Assembly (NCBI RefSeq): GCF_028649595.1
Contig: NZ_JAQSLK010000001.1
Coordinates: forward strand, 186,001-250,000
Origin: Campylobacter magnus
GTDB taxonomy: Bacteria; Campylobacterota; Campylobacteria; Campylobacterales; Campylobacteraceae
Length of the DNA: 64,000 nucleotides
Direction: 5' to 3'
Shown one piece after another: positions 42,568-51,650 of this stretch; position 1 is the first letter of the stretch, and every line of letters starts with the position of its first letter. The translations under genes and the position numbers were made by a program. The notes under the pieces were generated by a model. The model did no database searches, was not told where the DNA came from, and saw only the letters and a program-made list of their open reading frames with translations.

Positions 42568-44473
42568 CTTTGAGGCAGCTGATAGCAGTGATTTACGCCT
42601 TGTGGGCGTATCTAGCTTGCTTGATTTAGCCTTGCTTTTGCCTGTTGGTTTTGAGGATTTTAGCTGTACTGACGAGCCTAGAGTAGGGCAAATGTGCAAT
42701 GTAGCTGTAAATATACAAAGCCAGCACACAGCAGCTAGAACACTGCAAATCACAGCTTTTGCTCCACTTTGGAATGCTTATATAAAAATCGCTATTTTTA
42801 ATGCTAGTAGGTGGCACTACGCTGCGTTTAAAAGTGGAAAAGAGCTGATTTTACATGGCAAGCTTGGCGAATACGGCGGTTTTCTTAGCCTTCAAAACCC
42901 AAAAATTCTAAAAGAGCTAAGTGGAATTAAAGCTTATTTTAAGCTTGGCTTAAAAGATGAGAGAATTCTAGAGCTAAAAGCAAAGTATTTAAATGCTAAA
43001 AATCTAGCACTTTGTGGGCTCAATGATAATGAAATAAACACACTTTTAGCCCTAAACGCAAATGATAAAAACGCAAAAGAATTACTTGATAATTTGCCAA
43101 ATAATAAAGAAGTTTTAAATATCTTAAAATTTACTGAAATCTACAATCATATCCGCAAACTAAGTTCTAAAAAGACAATTTTCTCAGCGCAAAAAATCAG
43201 CCCAAATGACATCAGAGAGTGGCTAAAAAGCCTACCTTTTGTGCCAACTGGCGACCAGCTAAAAGCTATAGATGATATCAAAAATGATCTAAAAAGCGAC
43301 CAAGCCAAGCGTCGTGTGATAATGGGAGATGTAGGCAGCGGCAAAAGCCTTGTGATGTTTGCTACTGCGCTACTTGCTGCGCCAAAAAAGAGTATTATCA
43401 TGGCTCCAACTAGCATTTTAGCGCAGCAACTCTACAGCGAGGCAAAAAGGCTGCTACCAAGTGATTTTTCTATTTTGCTAGTCCAAAGTGGGGATAAAAA
43501 AGTAGATTTTTCTAACGCCACGCTTATCATCGGCACACATGTGCTATTGTATCAAAAACTGCCAAAATGCGCTGTTATCATGATAGACGAACAACACCGC
43601 TTTGGCTCTGCCCAACGCCATAAAATTGAGCTTCTAAGCTCTCAAGGCGAGGATGAAAAAGGAGGCCTTGCTAGGAATTCTAGAATTCCTAAGCAAAACG
43701 ATGAGCAAAACGATAAGCAAGAGGGCGAGCAGATTTTGTCGCAAAATTACAGTGCAAACGCTCGCGCGCATTTTTTACAATTTAGCGCCACGCCTATCCC
43801 ACGGACTCTTGCGCTTATTAACTCGCGTTTTGTTAGCTACTCGTTTTTAAAGCAAATGCCTTTTGAAAAGCAGATTTTGACAAAAATCATCAAAAACACT
43901 GATTTTAACGCACTCTTAGAGCATATCCGCACGCAAATAGAGCAGGGCAAACAAACCATCATCGTCTATCCGCTAGTCGCATCAAATGAGCGCAGCAACT
44001 ACACCAGCCTTGAAGAAGCCAAAAGCTTTTGGTTTTCTCGTTTTAAGGGCGTTTATGCCACGCACGGCAAGGATAAGGAAAAAGAAAATATTGTAGCTAA
44101 TTTTGCCCAAAACGGAAATATTTTACTCTCAACCACGATTATTGAGGTAGGGATTTCTCTGCCACGCCTTAGCACCATTGTAGTAGTCGGTGCTGAGCGA
44201 CTTGGTCTTGCTAGCCTTCATCAGCTGCGTGGCAGAGTGGGGCGGCATGGCGGGCAGGGTTGGTGCTTTCTTTTTACCAAGATGAGCACGCCGCCACAAA
44301 GGCTAATTGATTTTTGCGCCACGCTAGATGGCTTTGAGGTCGCAAACATCGACTACAAAAACCGCCAAGGCGGTGATATCCTTGATGGCAGCATTCAGCA
44401 CGGAGCGACTTTTAGATTTTACGAGCTTGAAGAAGACATAACAACTGCGGCGCAGGCTAGAGCGCAAGTTTAG
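42560..44473 (+). CDS. recG: ATP-dependent DNA helicase RecG with repeat-encoded insert
   Basis: Branch-migration helicase rescuing stalled forks, 637 aa, on the short side for RecG. The N-terminal wedge domain is followed by Walker A GDVGSGKS (257-263), motif II MIDEQHRFG (341-349) and motif III FSATPIPRTLAL (408-419). Between II and III, residues about 364-400 form an acidic/polar insert containing GLARNSRIPKQN. It is encoded by a perfect palindrome at 43671-43692 and by following ACGATGAGCAAA-type duplications. C-terminal blocks TTIIEVGISLPRLSTIVVVGAERLGLASLHQLRGRVGR-like are intact. Confidence 0.93.
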   Translation: MASFEAADSSDLRLVGVSSLLDLALLLPVGFEDFSCTDEPRVGQMCNVAVNIQSQHTAARTLQITAFAPLWNAYIKIAIFNASRWHYAAFKSGKELILHGKLGEYGGFLSLQNPKILKELSGIKAYFKLGLKDERILELKAKYLNAKNLALCGLNDNEINTLLALNANDKNAKELLDNLPNNKEVLNILKFTEIYNHIRKLSSKKTIFSAQKISPNDIREWLKSLPFVPTGDQLKAIDDIKNDLKSDQAKRRVIMGDVGSGKSLVMFATALLAAPKKSIIMAPTSILAQQLYSEAKRLLPSDFSILLVQSGDKKVDFSNATLIIGTHVLLYQKLPKCAVIMIDEQHRFGSAQRHKIELLSSQGEDEKGGLARNSRIPKQNDEQNDKQEGEQILSQNYSANARAHFLQFSATPIPRTLALINSRFVSYSFLKQMPFEKQILTKIIKNTDFNALLEHIRTQIEQGKQTIIVYPLVASNERSNYTSLEEAKSFWFSRFKGVYATHGKDKEKENIVANFAQNGNILLSTTIIEVGISLPRLSTIVVVGAERLGLASLHQLRGRVGRHGGQGWCFLFTKMSTPPQRLIDFCATLDGFEVANIDYKNRQGGDILDGSIQHGATFRFYELEEDITTAAQARAQV

Positions 44474-44610
44474 GAATTCTAGAATTCCTAAACTAGAATT
44501 CCTAAACTAGAATTCCTAATCTAGAATTCCTAATCTAGAATTTCCCAATCTAGAATTCCTAGAAAATATCTACAAATCTAGAATTCCTAATCTAGAATTC
44601 CTGGCGCAAA
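44474..44610. repeat. Tandem array of palindrome half-sites
   Basis: One full palindrome (44472-44490) is followed by about seven tandem 15-nt units of the form CTAGAATTCCTAA(A/T), all in one orientation. No gene is present; the fldA promoter follows. Confidence 0.8.
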
Positions 44611-44646
44611 TTTTGCGTAATTAAAACTTTGTTTATCTCATTTAGC

Positions 44647-44652
44647 TAAAAT
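44647..44652 (+). promoter_or_regulatory. -10 box for fldA
   Basis: TTTAGCTAAAATCACAGCC contains TAAAAT, 32 nt before the fldA ATG. AAAAAGGATAAAAA is the ribosome site. Confidence 0.5.
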
Positions 44653-44683
44653 CACAGCCATATTTCACAAAAAAGGATAAAAA

Positions 44684-45199
44684 ATGGCACAAATCGGTAT
44701 AGTTTTTGGCAGCCACTTTGGCAGAAACGAAACTGCTGGCGCAGCAAAATACGCAGCTGATTACATCGCTAGCAAAACTGGCGCTGATATCATCAACGCA
44801 ACTGAGCTTACAGAAAACTTCATTGCTAGCCACGAAAAGCTAATCTTCGTAGCCAGCACACACAAAAAAGGCGAGCTTCAAGAAGATTTCCAAAACAAAC
44901 TTGATGTAGTAAAAGCAGCTGATTTTAGCGGCAAAACATTAGCACTTGTTGGACTTGGCGGTACCGCAAATCACGCCGACACATTTTGCGATGGACTAGT
45001 GGAGTTTTTGCCACATATCCGTGGCGCAAAACTAGTTGGCGCATACGATGATGGCGGCTATGCTTACAAAAACAGCCTTGCTTTTATAAACGGTAAGTTC
45101 GTTGGACTTGTCCTAGATGTAAAAGCAGATGCTGACTGGAAAGCTCGCACTGATAAATGGCTAGAGAGCATTAGAGCTGATTTTGGCTTTACTTACTAA
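44684..45199 (+). CDS. fldA: Flavodoxin, long-chain type
   Basis: 171 aa FMN electron carrier, in this group the acceptor of pyruvate:flavodoxin oxidoreductase. The N-terminal strand IGIVFGSHFGRNETAG occupies the phosphate-loop position but departs from the usual (S/T)XTGXT. LALVGLGGTANHADTFCDGL and GAYDDGGYAYKNSLAFINGKFVGLVLD match flavodoxin blocks around the isoalloxazine. Length and C-terminus are typical. Confidence 0.9.
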   Translation: MAQIGIVFGSHFGRNETAGAAKYAADYIASKTGADIINATELTENFIASHEKLIFVASTHKKGELQEDFQNKLDVVKAADFSGKTLALVGLGGTANHADTFCDGLVEFLPHIRGAKLVGAYDDGGYAYKNSLAFINGKFVGLVLDVKADADWKARTDKWLESIRADFGFTY

Positions 45200-46112
45200 G
45201 CTTTTAGAGCTTTTTAAAAAGCACTAGAATTCCTAAGGGAATTCTAGAATTCTACTATTCTTTTTTATTATCAAAAATTCTCAAAAAACATAAGTTTAGG
45301 CTATAATTAGCTTCTTTAAAAAAGACTATTGCCAAGGTAAAAATATCAAAGTGATCATAGATTTTTATTCTTTTATCTACAAAATCTTTCAAATCACACT
45401 CAAAAGTAGTTTTTATATCTAATTCTAGAAGGAATTCTAGCTTAGGGAATTCCAGAATTCCTAGTGTAACTTTTCTAAAAAATCTAGAATTCCTAGGGAA
45501 TTTGATATAAGAATTCTAGTTTAAAGAATTTTAGTTTTTTGGGAATTCTAGAATTTCAAGGAATTTTAGATAAGGAATTCTAGAATTCCTTGAAAACCAA
45601 AAACTTAACTTTGTGCTAAGAAATTATAATTTTGTTACTAAATAAAATATGAGCAAAAGTTCGTAAAATTCATCATATAAAAGGTAAAATGCTAGGTGTA
45701 TTTTATATTTTGTATTGAAAACTATAATTTTCAAACTTTTATAAATATCCACTTTTGCCCCTGCTACTATATCATAGAAAGCTTATTATTTCATCTTTTA
45801 CTTACTTTACCTTTTGAGCGATGAGACTTAACCGCAAAATAAAAAGTATAATTTAGCTAAAAATTTAACTCTTATTATATGTATTATTTTATGTTATATT
45901 TAACGCAGAATTATTTGTATGATTTTGGATATTTGACTTAAAAACAAAGAGATAAAAAATACCCCATAACCCCAAAAAAGTAAAATAAAAAATGTGAAAT
46001 AAAAAGGCTAGGGAATTCTAGAATTCCTAGCTAAAAGAAAATAGGGAATTCTAGAATTCCCTAGCTAAAAGAAAAACCGCCCTATTCTTTTGGCGATTAT
46101 TTGTAGATATTT
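45200..46112. other. 913-nt intergenic region: promoter, truncated ORF, repeat cluster
   Basis: No full-length gene is visible. From left: two palindromes (45225-45254); a consensus TATAAT (45302-45307) followed by CCAAGG and a 23-codon ORF from GTG at 45351 that ends where half-sites begin (45420); a dense palindrome cluster 45420-45600; then 300 nt of very AT-rich DNA (45600-45950); a G-rich element in reverse (45958-45985); and two palindromes (46011-46067). On the minus strand a 42-codon GTG ORF at 45624-45752 with AGGGG upstream is possible but unconvincing. Confidence 0.55.
45302..45307 (+). promoter_or_regulatory. -10 box upstream of a truncated ORF
   Basis: TTTAGGCTATAATTAGC is a strong match to Campylobacter sigma-70 promoters, yet no full gene follows. 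CCAAGG lies 35-40 nt downstream. Confidence 0.45.
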
Positions 46113-47507
46113 TTAGCTCTCATCGCTTAGTTCGATGACCTGGGCGTCGTTACTTGGTTCATACTCTATGCCTACAAAGCGGCTGTAGTTTTTATCAAAG
46201 CGCATTTTTATAGACCCTGTAGGTCCATTGCGGTTTTTGCCGATGATTATTTCAGCGTCCTCTACGCTTTGTGCGCGAAAGCCAGCGTCTACTGCCTTGC
46301 CCTCGCTTGCACCTTTGGCTTCTTGTTCTTTGGCTTCTTGTTCTTTATAGTAGTCACTGCGGTAGACAAAAAGTATCATATCAGCATCTTGTTCGATTGC
46401 GCCTGATTCTCTTAGATCGCTTAGCTGCGGGCGTTTGTTTGCGCGGCTCTCCAAAGAGCGGTTTAGCTGTGAGAGCGCAATTATCGGTATTTCAAGCTCA
46501 CGGGCAAGCAGTTTTAGCTGGCGTGAGATTTCAGCGATTTGAAGGTGGCGTTCGGCAAAATTGCTAGAGTTTGTCATAAGACCGATATAATCAATCACGC
46601 AAAGCCCTATATTTGGATTTTTCTCTTTTAGCTTGCGTAGTTCTGTGCGGACTTTGTGGACGGTCACATCGCCACTATCATAGATGTAAAAATCATAGCT
46701 TCCTATCTTTTCACAAGTGTCTTGAATACCCTCTATATCCTCATCGCTTAGACTCACGCCTTTTAGAATTTTGCCAAACTCCACGCTTGTTAGCGAGCTA
46801 AACATCCTAAACATTAGCTGTTCGCTAGGCATCTCAAGGCTGAAAAACACAGCGCCTATGCCATTATCAAGCACTTTTTCTACTATATTTAAAGCAAAAG
46901 TCGTCTTTCCCATACCAGGGCGAGCGGCAATGATGACAAAATCGCCATTTTTTAGCCCATTTGTGTAGCGGTCTAGCTCGCCAAAACCAGTGCTGATGCC
47001 AAGCAGTCCAGTGCCCTCATCCTTCCTGCGTAAAATCTCAGCTGCTGCTAAAGTGGCTGCTTCTAGGGCTGTTTTGCAGCTAGTGTTTTTCTCCCCACCG
47101 CTAATTGCATATAGTTTTGCGCTAAGCTCGTCTAGTGCGTCATTTAGCGGCTTTTCGCTGATGATTTGTGGCACGCTTTGAGCCACTGCTAGCAGTCTGC
47201 GCTTGGCGGCTAGTTCTTTTAGATGCCTTGCGTATTTGATGACATCGATCACACCAGAGCTTGAAAGAGCGTCATTTAGAGCATTTTGCGCCACGCCAGC
47301 GCCTAGCTCTTTTGTGATAAACTTATCATCGATCGGCTCGCCTTTGCTAGCCAAATCGCTCATCGCCTTAAAGATTTGTGAATTATCTCTTGAGTAAAAA
47401 TCATCCTTGTTAATAATCTCAGCCACATCAGAAAGCACTAAAGGATTAAACAAAATCGCACCCAAAACTGATGATTCAAAATCTAGTGAATATAAAGTCT
47501 CGTTCAT
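46113..47507 (-). CDS. dnaB: Replicative DNA helicase DnaB
   Basis: 464 aa hexameric fork helicase. An N-terminal DnaG-interaction domain (1-110) is followed by the RecA-like core with Walker A AARPGMGKTT (K201, T202), the FFSLEMPSEQL block, Walker B LCVIDYIGLM, SRQLKLLARELEIPIIALSQLNRSLE and DLRESGAIEQDADMI. A short KEQEAKEQEAKGASEG insert after the YRSDYY motif is a 5-residue tandem duplication (46318-46345 region). The stop is preceded downstream by palindromes. Confidence 0.95.
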   Translation of the reverse strand: MNETLYSLDFESSVLGAILFNPLVLSDVAEIINKDDFYSRDNSQIFKAMSDLASKGEPIDDKFITKELGAGVAQNALNDALSSSGVIDVIKYARHLKELAAKRRLLAVAQSVPQIISEKPLNDALDELSAKLYAISGGEKNTSCKTALEAATLAAAEILRRKDEGTGLLGISTGFGELDRYTNGLKNGDFVIIAARPGMGKTTFALNIVEKVLDNGIGAVFFSLEMPSEQLMFRMFSSLTSVEFGKILKGVSLSDEDIEGIQDTCEKIGSYDFYIYDSGDVTVHKVRTELRKLKEKNPNIGLCVIDYIGLMTNSSNFAERHLQIAEISRQLKLLARELEIPIIALSQLNRSLESRANKRPQLSDLRESGAIEQDADMILFVYRSDYYKEQEAKEQEAKGASEGKAVDAGFRAQSVEDAEIIIGKNRNGPTGSIKMRFDKNYSRFVGIEYEPSNDAQVIELSDES

Positions 47508-47533
47508 TTTCTGCCCTTTAAAAACTTAAAAAA

Positions 47534-47628
47534 ATCTAGAATTCCTATGTTTTTTTAGGAATTCTAGATTTAGGAATTCTAGATTTGTAGAGATTTTCTA
47601 GGAATTCTAGATCAGGAATTCTAGATTT
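47534..47628. repeat. Palindrome half-site cluster between ispG and dnaB
   Basis: One split palindrome and four half-sites in 95 nt (CTAGAATTCC, AGGAATTCTAGATTT and variants). No other feature is seen. Confidence 0.7.
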
Positions 47629-47646
47629 AGCGCTCAAAAGCTCGCC

Positions 47647-48708
47647 CTACTCGCCACTTATCGCTTTTAGCTCGGCTAAAAAGCGTGGCACAAGCTCAGC
47701 TTCTTTTAGCCTAGCGATGACCTCTCCTTGCTTAATTATCATACCATTTCCCTTACCAAAGGCGATTGCTAAATCAGCCCCTTTTGCCTCGCCAAGAGCA
47801 TTTACAATGCAACCCATAACGCTTATATTTAGAGGCTTTGTGATACCTGCGCAGGCTGCTTCAACCTGCTTTATCGCTGCTACTAGATCGCTTTGAAGCC
47901 TGCCGCAAGTAGGACATGAGATGATATTTACACCACTTGGCTGCACGCCGCTGTCTTGCAAAATCGCCTTTGCTACCTTTATCTCTTCTTCTAGCTCACC
48001 AGTAATGCTCACTCTCATCGTATCGCCGATGCCCTCAAGCAGTAGTCCGCCAAGTGCCATTGCGCTTTTTATACTAGCATGAAAGCTAGTGCCAGCCTCA
48101 GTCACACCTAGATGAAAAGGATACTCGCACAGCGGTCTAAGAGCCCTATATGCAGCCATCGTAGTAGGCACATCGCTAGCTTTTAGGCTAATTGCGATGT
48201 CTTTAAAGCCAAACTCTTCAAGCAAGCTGATATTATATAGCGCACTTTCAACCATAGCCTTTGGCGTGCGGCCGTGAGCTTTTTCAAACTGCGCTTCTAG
48301 ACTGCCAGAGTTTACGCCTATGCGTATAGGCAGATTTCTTGCACCACAAGCATCCACCACGGCTTTTATATGGTCTTTTCCGCCGATATTTCCAGGATTT
48401 ATTCGCACAGCATCTACAAACTTTGCCACCTCTACTGCGTAAGTGAAGTTAAAGTGAATATCAGCGACAATTGGCAGTGGGCTTTGCTTTTTTATCTGCC
48501 TTAGCCCTTCAATGTCTTCTTTGTTAAAAACAGCGCAGCGCACAAGATCAGCACCAGCAAAATACAGCCTGTTAATCTGCTCTAGCGTAGCTTCTATCTC
48601 TCTAGTTTTGCTAAAAGTCATGCTTTGGACGCTGATTTTAGCATCGCCTCCGATTTTTACGCCACCTACATTTATTTGTCTAGTTTTATAGCGATTTATT
48701 TTTGTCAT
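47647..48708 (-). CDS. ispG: 4-hydroxy-3-methylbut-2-enyl diphosphate synthase (GcpE)
   Basis: MEP-pathway [4Fe-4S] enzyme, 353 aa. The barrel domain opens [25 protein letters not shown]. Cluster cysteines are in [10 protein letters not shown] and [18 protein letters not shown], where the last also carries the Glu ligand. It supplies isoprenoid precursors used by UppS. A minus-strand TAAAAT (48739-48744) lies upstream, and a bidirectional hairpin terminator separates it from rluA. Confidence 0.95.
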   Translation of the reverse strand: MTKINRYKTRQINVGGVKIGGDAKISVQSMTFSKTREIEATLEQINRLYFAGADLVRCAVFNKEDIEGLRQIKKQSPLPIVADIHFNFTYAVEVAKFVDAVRINPGNIGGKDHIKAVVDACGARNLPIRIGVNSGSLEAQFEKAHGRTPKAMVESALYNISLLEEFGFKDIAISLKASDVPTTMAAYRALRPLCEYPFHLGVTEAGTSFHASIKSAMALGGLLLEGIGDTMRVSITGELEEEIKVAKAILQDSGVQPSGVNIISCPTCGRLQSDLVAAIKQVEAACAGITKPLNISVMGCIVNALGEAKGADLAIAFGKGNGMIIKQGEVIARLKEAELVPRFLAELKAISGE

Positions 48709-48790
48709 TTTTGCTCTTTTTGGGAATTTTGATGGTAGATTTTAGCAAATTTTGGCTTAGAAAATTAAATGAATTCAAGCGATAATAAAA

Positions 48791-48829
48791 CATAAAAAGC
48801 CTTATTTGAAATTAAGCTTTTTATGTTTT
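48791..48829 (-). terminator. Intrinsic terminator after the rluA-family gene
   Basis: CATAAAAAG (48791-48799) pairs with CTTTTTATG (48817-48825), extended by CTTA/TAAG with one bulged C, around an 8-nt loop. It abuts the rluA stop and is followed on the minus strand by TTTTATTATC. T5 on the plus side means it could act both ways. Confidence 0.65.
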
Positions 48830-49597
48830 TTAGCGTGTTAGTTCGCTTGGCAGCTCAAAAATCGCCCCAAAGTCTTTTGTAAGTGCTGCGCGAAATCTAA
48901 GCCCCAAAATCTCAGTCTCATAAGAGTGTAAAAACACTCTTTTTGCCGTGCTTTTAGCGTATTTGCTATCTCCATATACGCCGTATCCTGCGTGGGCTAG
49001 GTGAACTCTTATTTGATGAGTTCTACCAGTTTCAATCTCGATTTTTGCTAGGGTTTTTTTGCCCTCGCATAGCAAGGGCGAGACGTGAGTGATGGCTGTT
49101 TTGCCGTTTTTTAGATCGATTTTACTAAACGCCCCACTCTTGGTTTTTATGGTAGAAAGCGGCAAATCAATATCTAAATCCTCAGCCAAAATTCCCACTA
49201 AAATAGCATAATAAGTCTTTTTGACCCTACATGCTTTAAACTGGGCAATTGCCTTAGCTCTAAACTCTTCATTTTTAGCTAGTAGTAGCACGCCGCTTGT
49301 CTCTTTATCAAGGCGGTTTAAAAGCGTGATATTTTTATCACTTTTTGCTAGATTTTCTGCAATTTTTTCGCTTACAGCGAATGCTGGTTTATTTAGAGCG
49401 ATTATATTATTATCTTCATAAATTATCTTTGGTTTTTCAATGCGGATTAGCTTAAACTCAGTTTTCTCGCTCATCAAAGCTCTAGCGATGACGATTTTTT
49501 CGCCCTTTGCGCTTACTACGCCAGCATCGATTAAAGCCTTTGCTTCATTGTTTGAGATGCCTTCTTGCTTGGCTAAGATTTTATAGGCTTGTAGCAT
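48830..49597 (-). CDS. RluA-family pseudouridine synthase
   Basis: 255 aa. The catalytic Asp97 lies in LLNRLDKETSGVLLLAK, with IIALNKPAFAVSE before it and IETGRTHQIRVHLAHAGYGVYGDSKY after it. An N-terminal S4-like stretch (ISNNEAKALIDAGVVSAKG) is visible. It modifies rRNA or tRNA; the exact position cannot be assigned. It starts 2 nt after the waaA stop and is the last gene of a glyQ-nif3-HP0958-like-waaA-rluA unit. Confidence 0.88.
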   Translation of the reverse strand: MLQAYKILAKQEGISNNEAKALIDAGVVSAKGEKIVIARALMSEKTEFKLIRIEKPKIIYEDNNIIALNKPAFAVSEKIAENLAKSDKNITLLNRLDKETSGVLLLAKNEEFRAKAIAQFKACRVKKTYYAILVGILAEDLDIDLPLSTIKTKSGAFSKIDLKNGKTAITHVSPLLCEGKKTLAKIEIETGRTHQIRVHLAHAGYGVYGDSKYAKSTAKRVFLHSYETEILGLRFRAALTKDFGAIFELPSELTR

Positions 49598-49599
49598 TT

Positions 49600-50811
49600 T
49601 TATCCTTTTATTTGTTCTAAAATATCATTAAAATCGCAGCTTTGCGTGATTTGCGAGCTAAACTTTTCATGCGCCAAAAGAGCTGCCGATTTAAAATCAC
49701 TAGCAATTTTGATGCCCTTTACTGCGCTATAAAGCACTTTTTGGTTATGAAAAAACGCACCTGAGATTATACCACAATTAAAACTCGCTGGCTCAAAGGG
49801 ATTGTGTCCACCGATACCTGCGCTAAATGAGCCTGCTAAAATCACAGTATCAGCGATAGCATAGATATTTATTAGCTCACCAAGAGAGTCCATCACCACA
49901 ACTTGCGCCTTTAAATCAGCGTTTTTTGAAAAGCACTGGGAGCTATAATTATTTTTCTCTGCCCAGTCGCGCACCAGCTCACAAACTGCGCTAAATCTTT
50001 GCGGATGTCGTGGGGCGATGATGAGCTGCTCGCCTTTTTTTAGCCTTAGGAATTCTAGAATTCCTTTTTCTTCTCCCTCGTGTGAACTAGCTAAAACGAT
50101 GATATGCTTGTAATTTGAGCTAAGTTTTTTGCTAGGACGAGGTAGTAAGGCTGATTTTACATTTCCTAGCACTTTTATATTTTTTGCGCCTAGAGTTTCT
50201 AGCCTTTTAGCATCGCTTTCGCTTTGGGCTAGCACCAAATCACAATAGCTAAAAAGCGTTTTATAGTACCTTAGAAATCTGCGGTATTTTGGCAACGAAC
50301 TTTGGCTAAGTCTAGCATTTAGCAAAATTACTTTTGCGCCTTGTTTTTTGGCGCAAGCAAAGAGATTTAGCCACAGCTCTGCTTCAAAAACCACTAGCGT
50401 CTTACACTCTTTTAGCCAAAAAGGCAAAAAACACTCAAAAGGCAAAAACGCCACTTCATCGCAAAACTCTCTTGCTCTAGCGTATCCTGTCGCTGTGCAA
50501 ACTGTGATTCGCACGCTTTTAGCTTCTTTTTGTAGTGCTTTTACAAAGGGCTTTACCGTAGATACCTCGCCAAGCGAACAAGCATGAAAATGAAAATTAC
50601 AAGGCTTTAATGCAGGATTGTTTAACAAAAAAAATCTAGCTAAAATGCTGTTTTTTGGCTGATTTTTACTAGGAATTCTAGAATTCTCGCTAGAAATTCT
50701 AGAATTCCCTAGCTCATCACTAAGCAAAACTTTATATTTGCGCCCAAAACTAAGTGCTAGCAAAAAAGGGCTTGCAAGCACTAGCAAAAAGGCGCAAATA
50801 GCGTTATACAC
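49600..50811 (-). CDS. waaA: Kdo transferase (KDO-lipid A) with repeat-encoded juxtamembrane insert
   Basis: 403 aa GT30 enzyme adding Kdo to lipid A at the inner membrane. An N-terminal anchor (residues 3-22) is followed by GNSRISSENSRIPSKNQPKN, encoded by two palindromes (50669-50714). The catalytic FHACSLGEVSTVKPFVK block, FEAELW and HNPFEPA follow. A third palindrome (50048-50064) encodes KGILEFLRLK before IIAPRHPQRF. Despite the inserts all core motifs are intact. Confidence 0.92.
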   Translation of the reverse strand: MYNAICAFLLVLASPFLLALSFGRKYKVLLSDELGNSRISSENSRIPSKNQPKNSILARFFLLNNPALKPCNFHFHACSLGEVSTVKPFVKALQKEAKSVRITVCTATGYARAREFCDEVAFLPFECFLPFWLKECKTLVVFEAELWLNLFACAKKQGAKVILLNARLSQSSLPKYRRFLRYYKTLFSYCDLVLAQSESDAKRLETLGAKNIKVLGNVKSALLPRPSKKLSSNYKHIIVLASSHEGEEKGILEFLRLKKGEQLIIAPRHPQRFSAVCELVRDWAEKNNYSSQCFSKNADLKAQVVVMDSLGELINIYAIADTVILAGSFSAGIGGHNPFEPASFNCGIISGAFFHNQKVLYSAVKGIKIASDFKSAALLAHEKFSSQITQSCDFNDILEQIKG

Positions 50812-50814
50812 GCT

Positions 50815-51639
50815 CTACTCTTCTACGCTCTCATCAGCGGTTTTTTTAGTAGGTTTTTTAGCAGCTGTCTTTGTAGTGGTTTTTTTAGCAGCTGTCTTTT
50901 TGGCTACTACTGGTTCGGTTATTATTTCTTCACCATTTATCTCGCTATATAGTATGCGACCACAATGCGGACAAGTAGTTATGCTCTCGCTATGCACCAC
51001 TTCGCTAAAGGTCTTGTCATTTACACGCATAAAACAACCATAGCAAGCTTGCTTTTTCATAGGCACCACAGCTGTGTTTTTTGCCCATTTGCGGATTTTT
51101 TCGTAGAACTCAAGCACTTTTTGATTTATTTTTGCTAGCAAGGCATCTTTTTGTTTATATAGCTCTTTTTTGCTATCTTCGATTTCTTTTAGGCTACTAG
51201 CAGTCTCATTTTCAAGCTCTTTTAGCTGGGCATTAGCTTCATTTATTTTCTCATCAAGCTCTTTAAGGTCGGATTTTTTTACCTCTACTGCTTTTTCATT
51301 GCGCTCGATGTCTTCATTTAGGCTCTCTAACTGCTCTTTGCCTAGAGTTTCTTCTGTTTGAGTAGCTTCTATTTCTTTTTCTTTTTTTAGCGAACTTGAG
51401 CGAGCTGAGATTTTTTTCATTTTCTCGCCTTGTTCTGCTATTTGGCGATTTGTGTCGCTTATTAGTGCTTCTAAGCGAGTAATCGAACTTTCAATCTCGT
51501 GTTTTTTTTCTACAAGTGCATTTATTGAGCCTTTTTTGGCTTCTAGTTTTGCGTTTATTGCTTCTATTTTTGGGTTGTAGCTGTCGATTTGCGTATCAAG
51601 TTTGCTAAGATTTACTAACTGCTCTAAGCTTGAGTTCAT
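50815..51639 (-). CDS. Coiled-coil zinc-ribbon protein, HP0958/RpoN-chaperone type
   Basis: 274 aa. A long coiled-coil hairpin (about 10-175) is followed by a C4 zinc ribbon, CYGC...CPHCG (about 204-233). This is the architecture of H. pylori HP0958, which protects RpoN and affects flagellin expression. The C-terminal 35 residues are an unusual Lys/Thr/Ala tail (AKKTAAKKTTTK-type repeats, then an acidic end) like histone-H1-type tails. It lies between waaA (3 nt) and nif3 (11 nt). Confidence 0.85.
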   Translation of the reverse strand: MNSSLEQLVNLSKLDTQIDSYNPKIEAINAKLEAKKGSINALVEKKHEIESSITRLEALISDTNRQIAEQGEKMKKISARSSSLKKEKEIEATQTEETLGKEQLESLNEDIERNEKAVEVKKSDLKELDEKINEANAQLKELENETASSLKEIEDSKKELYKQKDALLAKINQKVLEFYEKIRKWAKNTAVVPMKKQACYGCFMRVNDKTFSEVVHSESITTCPHCGRILYSEINGEEIITEPVVAKKTAAKKTTTKTAAKKPTKKTADESVEE

Positions 51640-51650
51640 TTTTTGTCCTT

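Noticed and set aside
44474-44610. Regularly spaced repeats that might be a CRISPR array
   Set aside because: Spacing is about 15 nt with no unique spacers of 30-40 nt, the units are palindrome half-sites, and no cas genes are present.
45624-45752. 42-codon GTG ORF on the minus strand with AGGGG upstream
   Set aside because: It lies in extremely AT-rich DNA with a Leu/Tyr/Ile-rich product and no context; probably chance, noted only in the intergenic entry.
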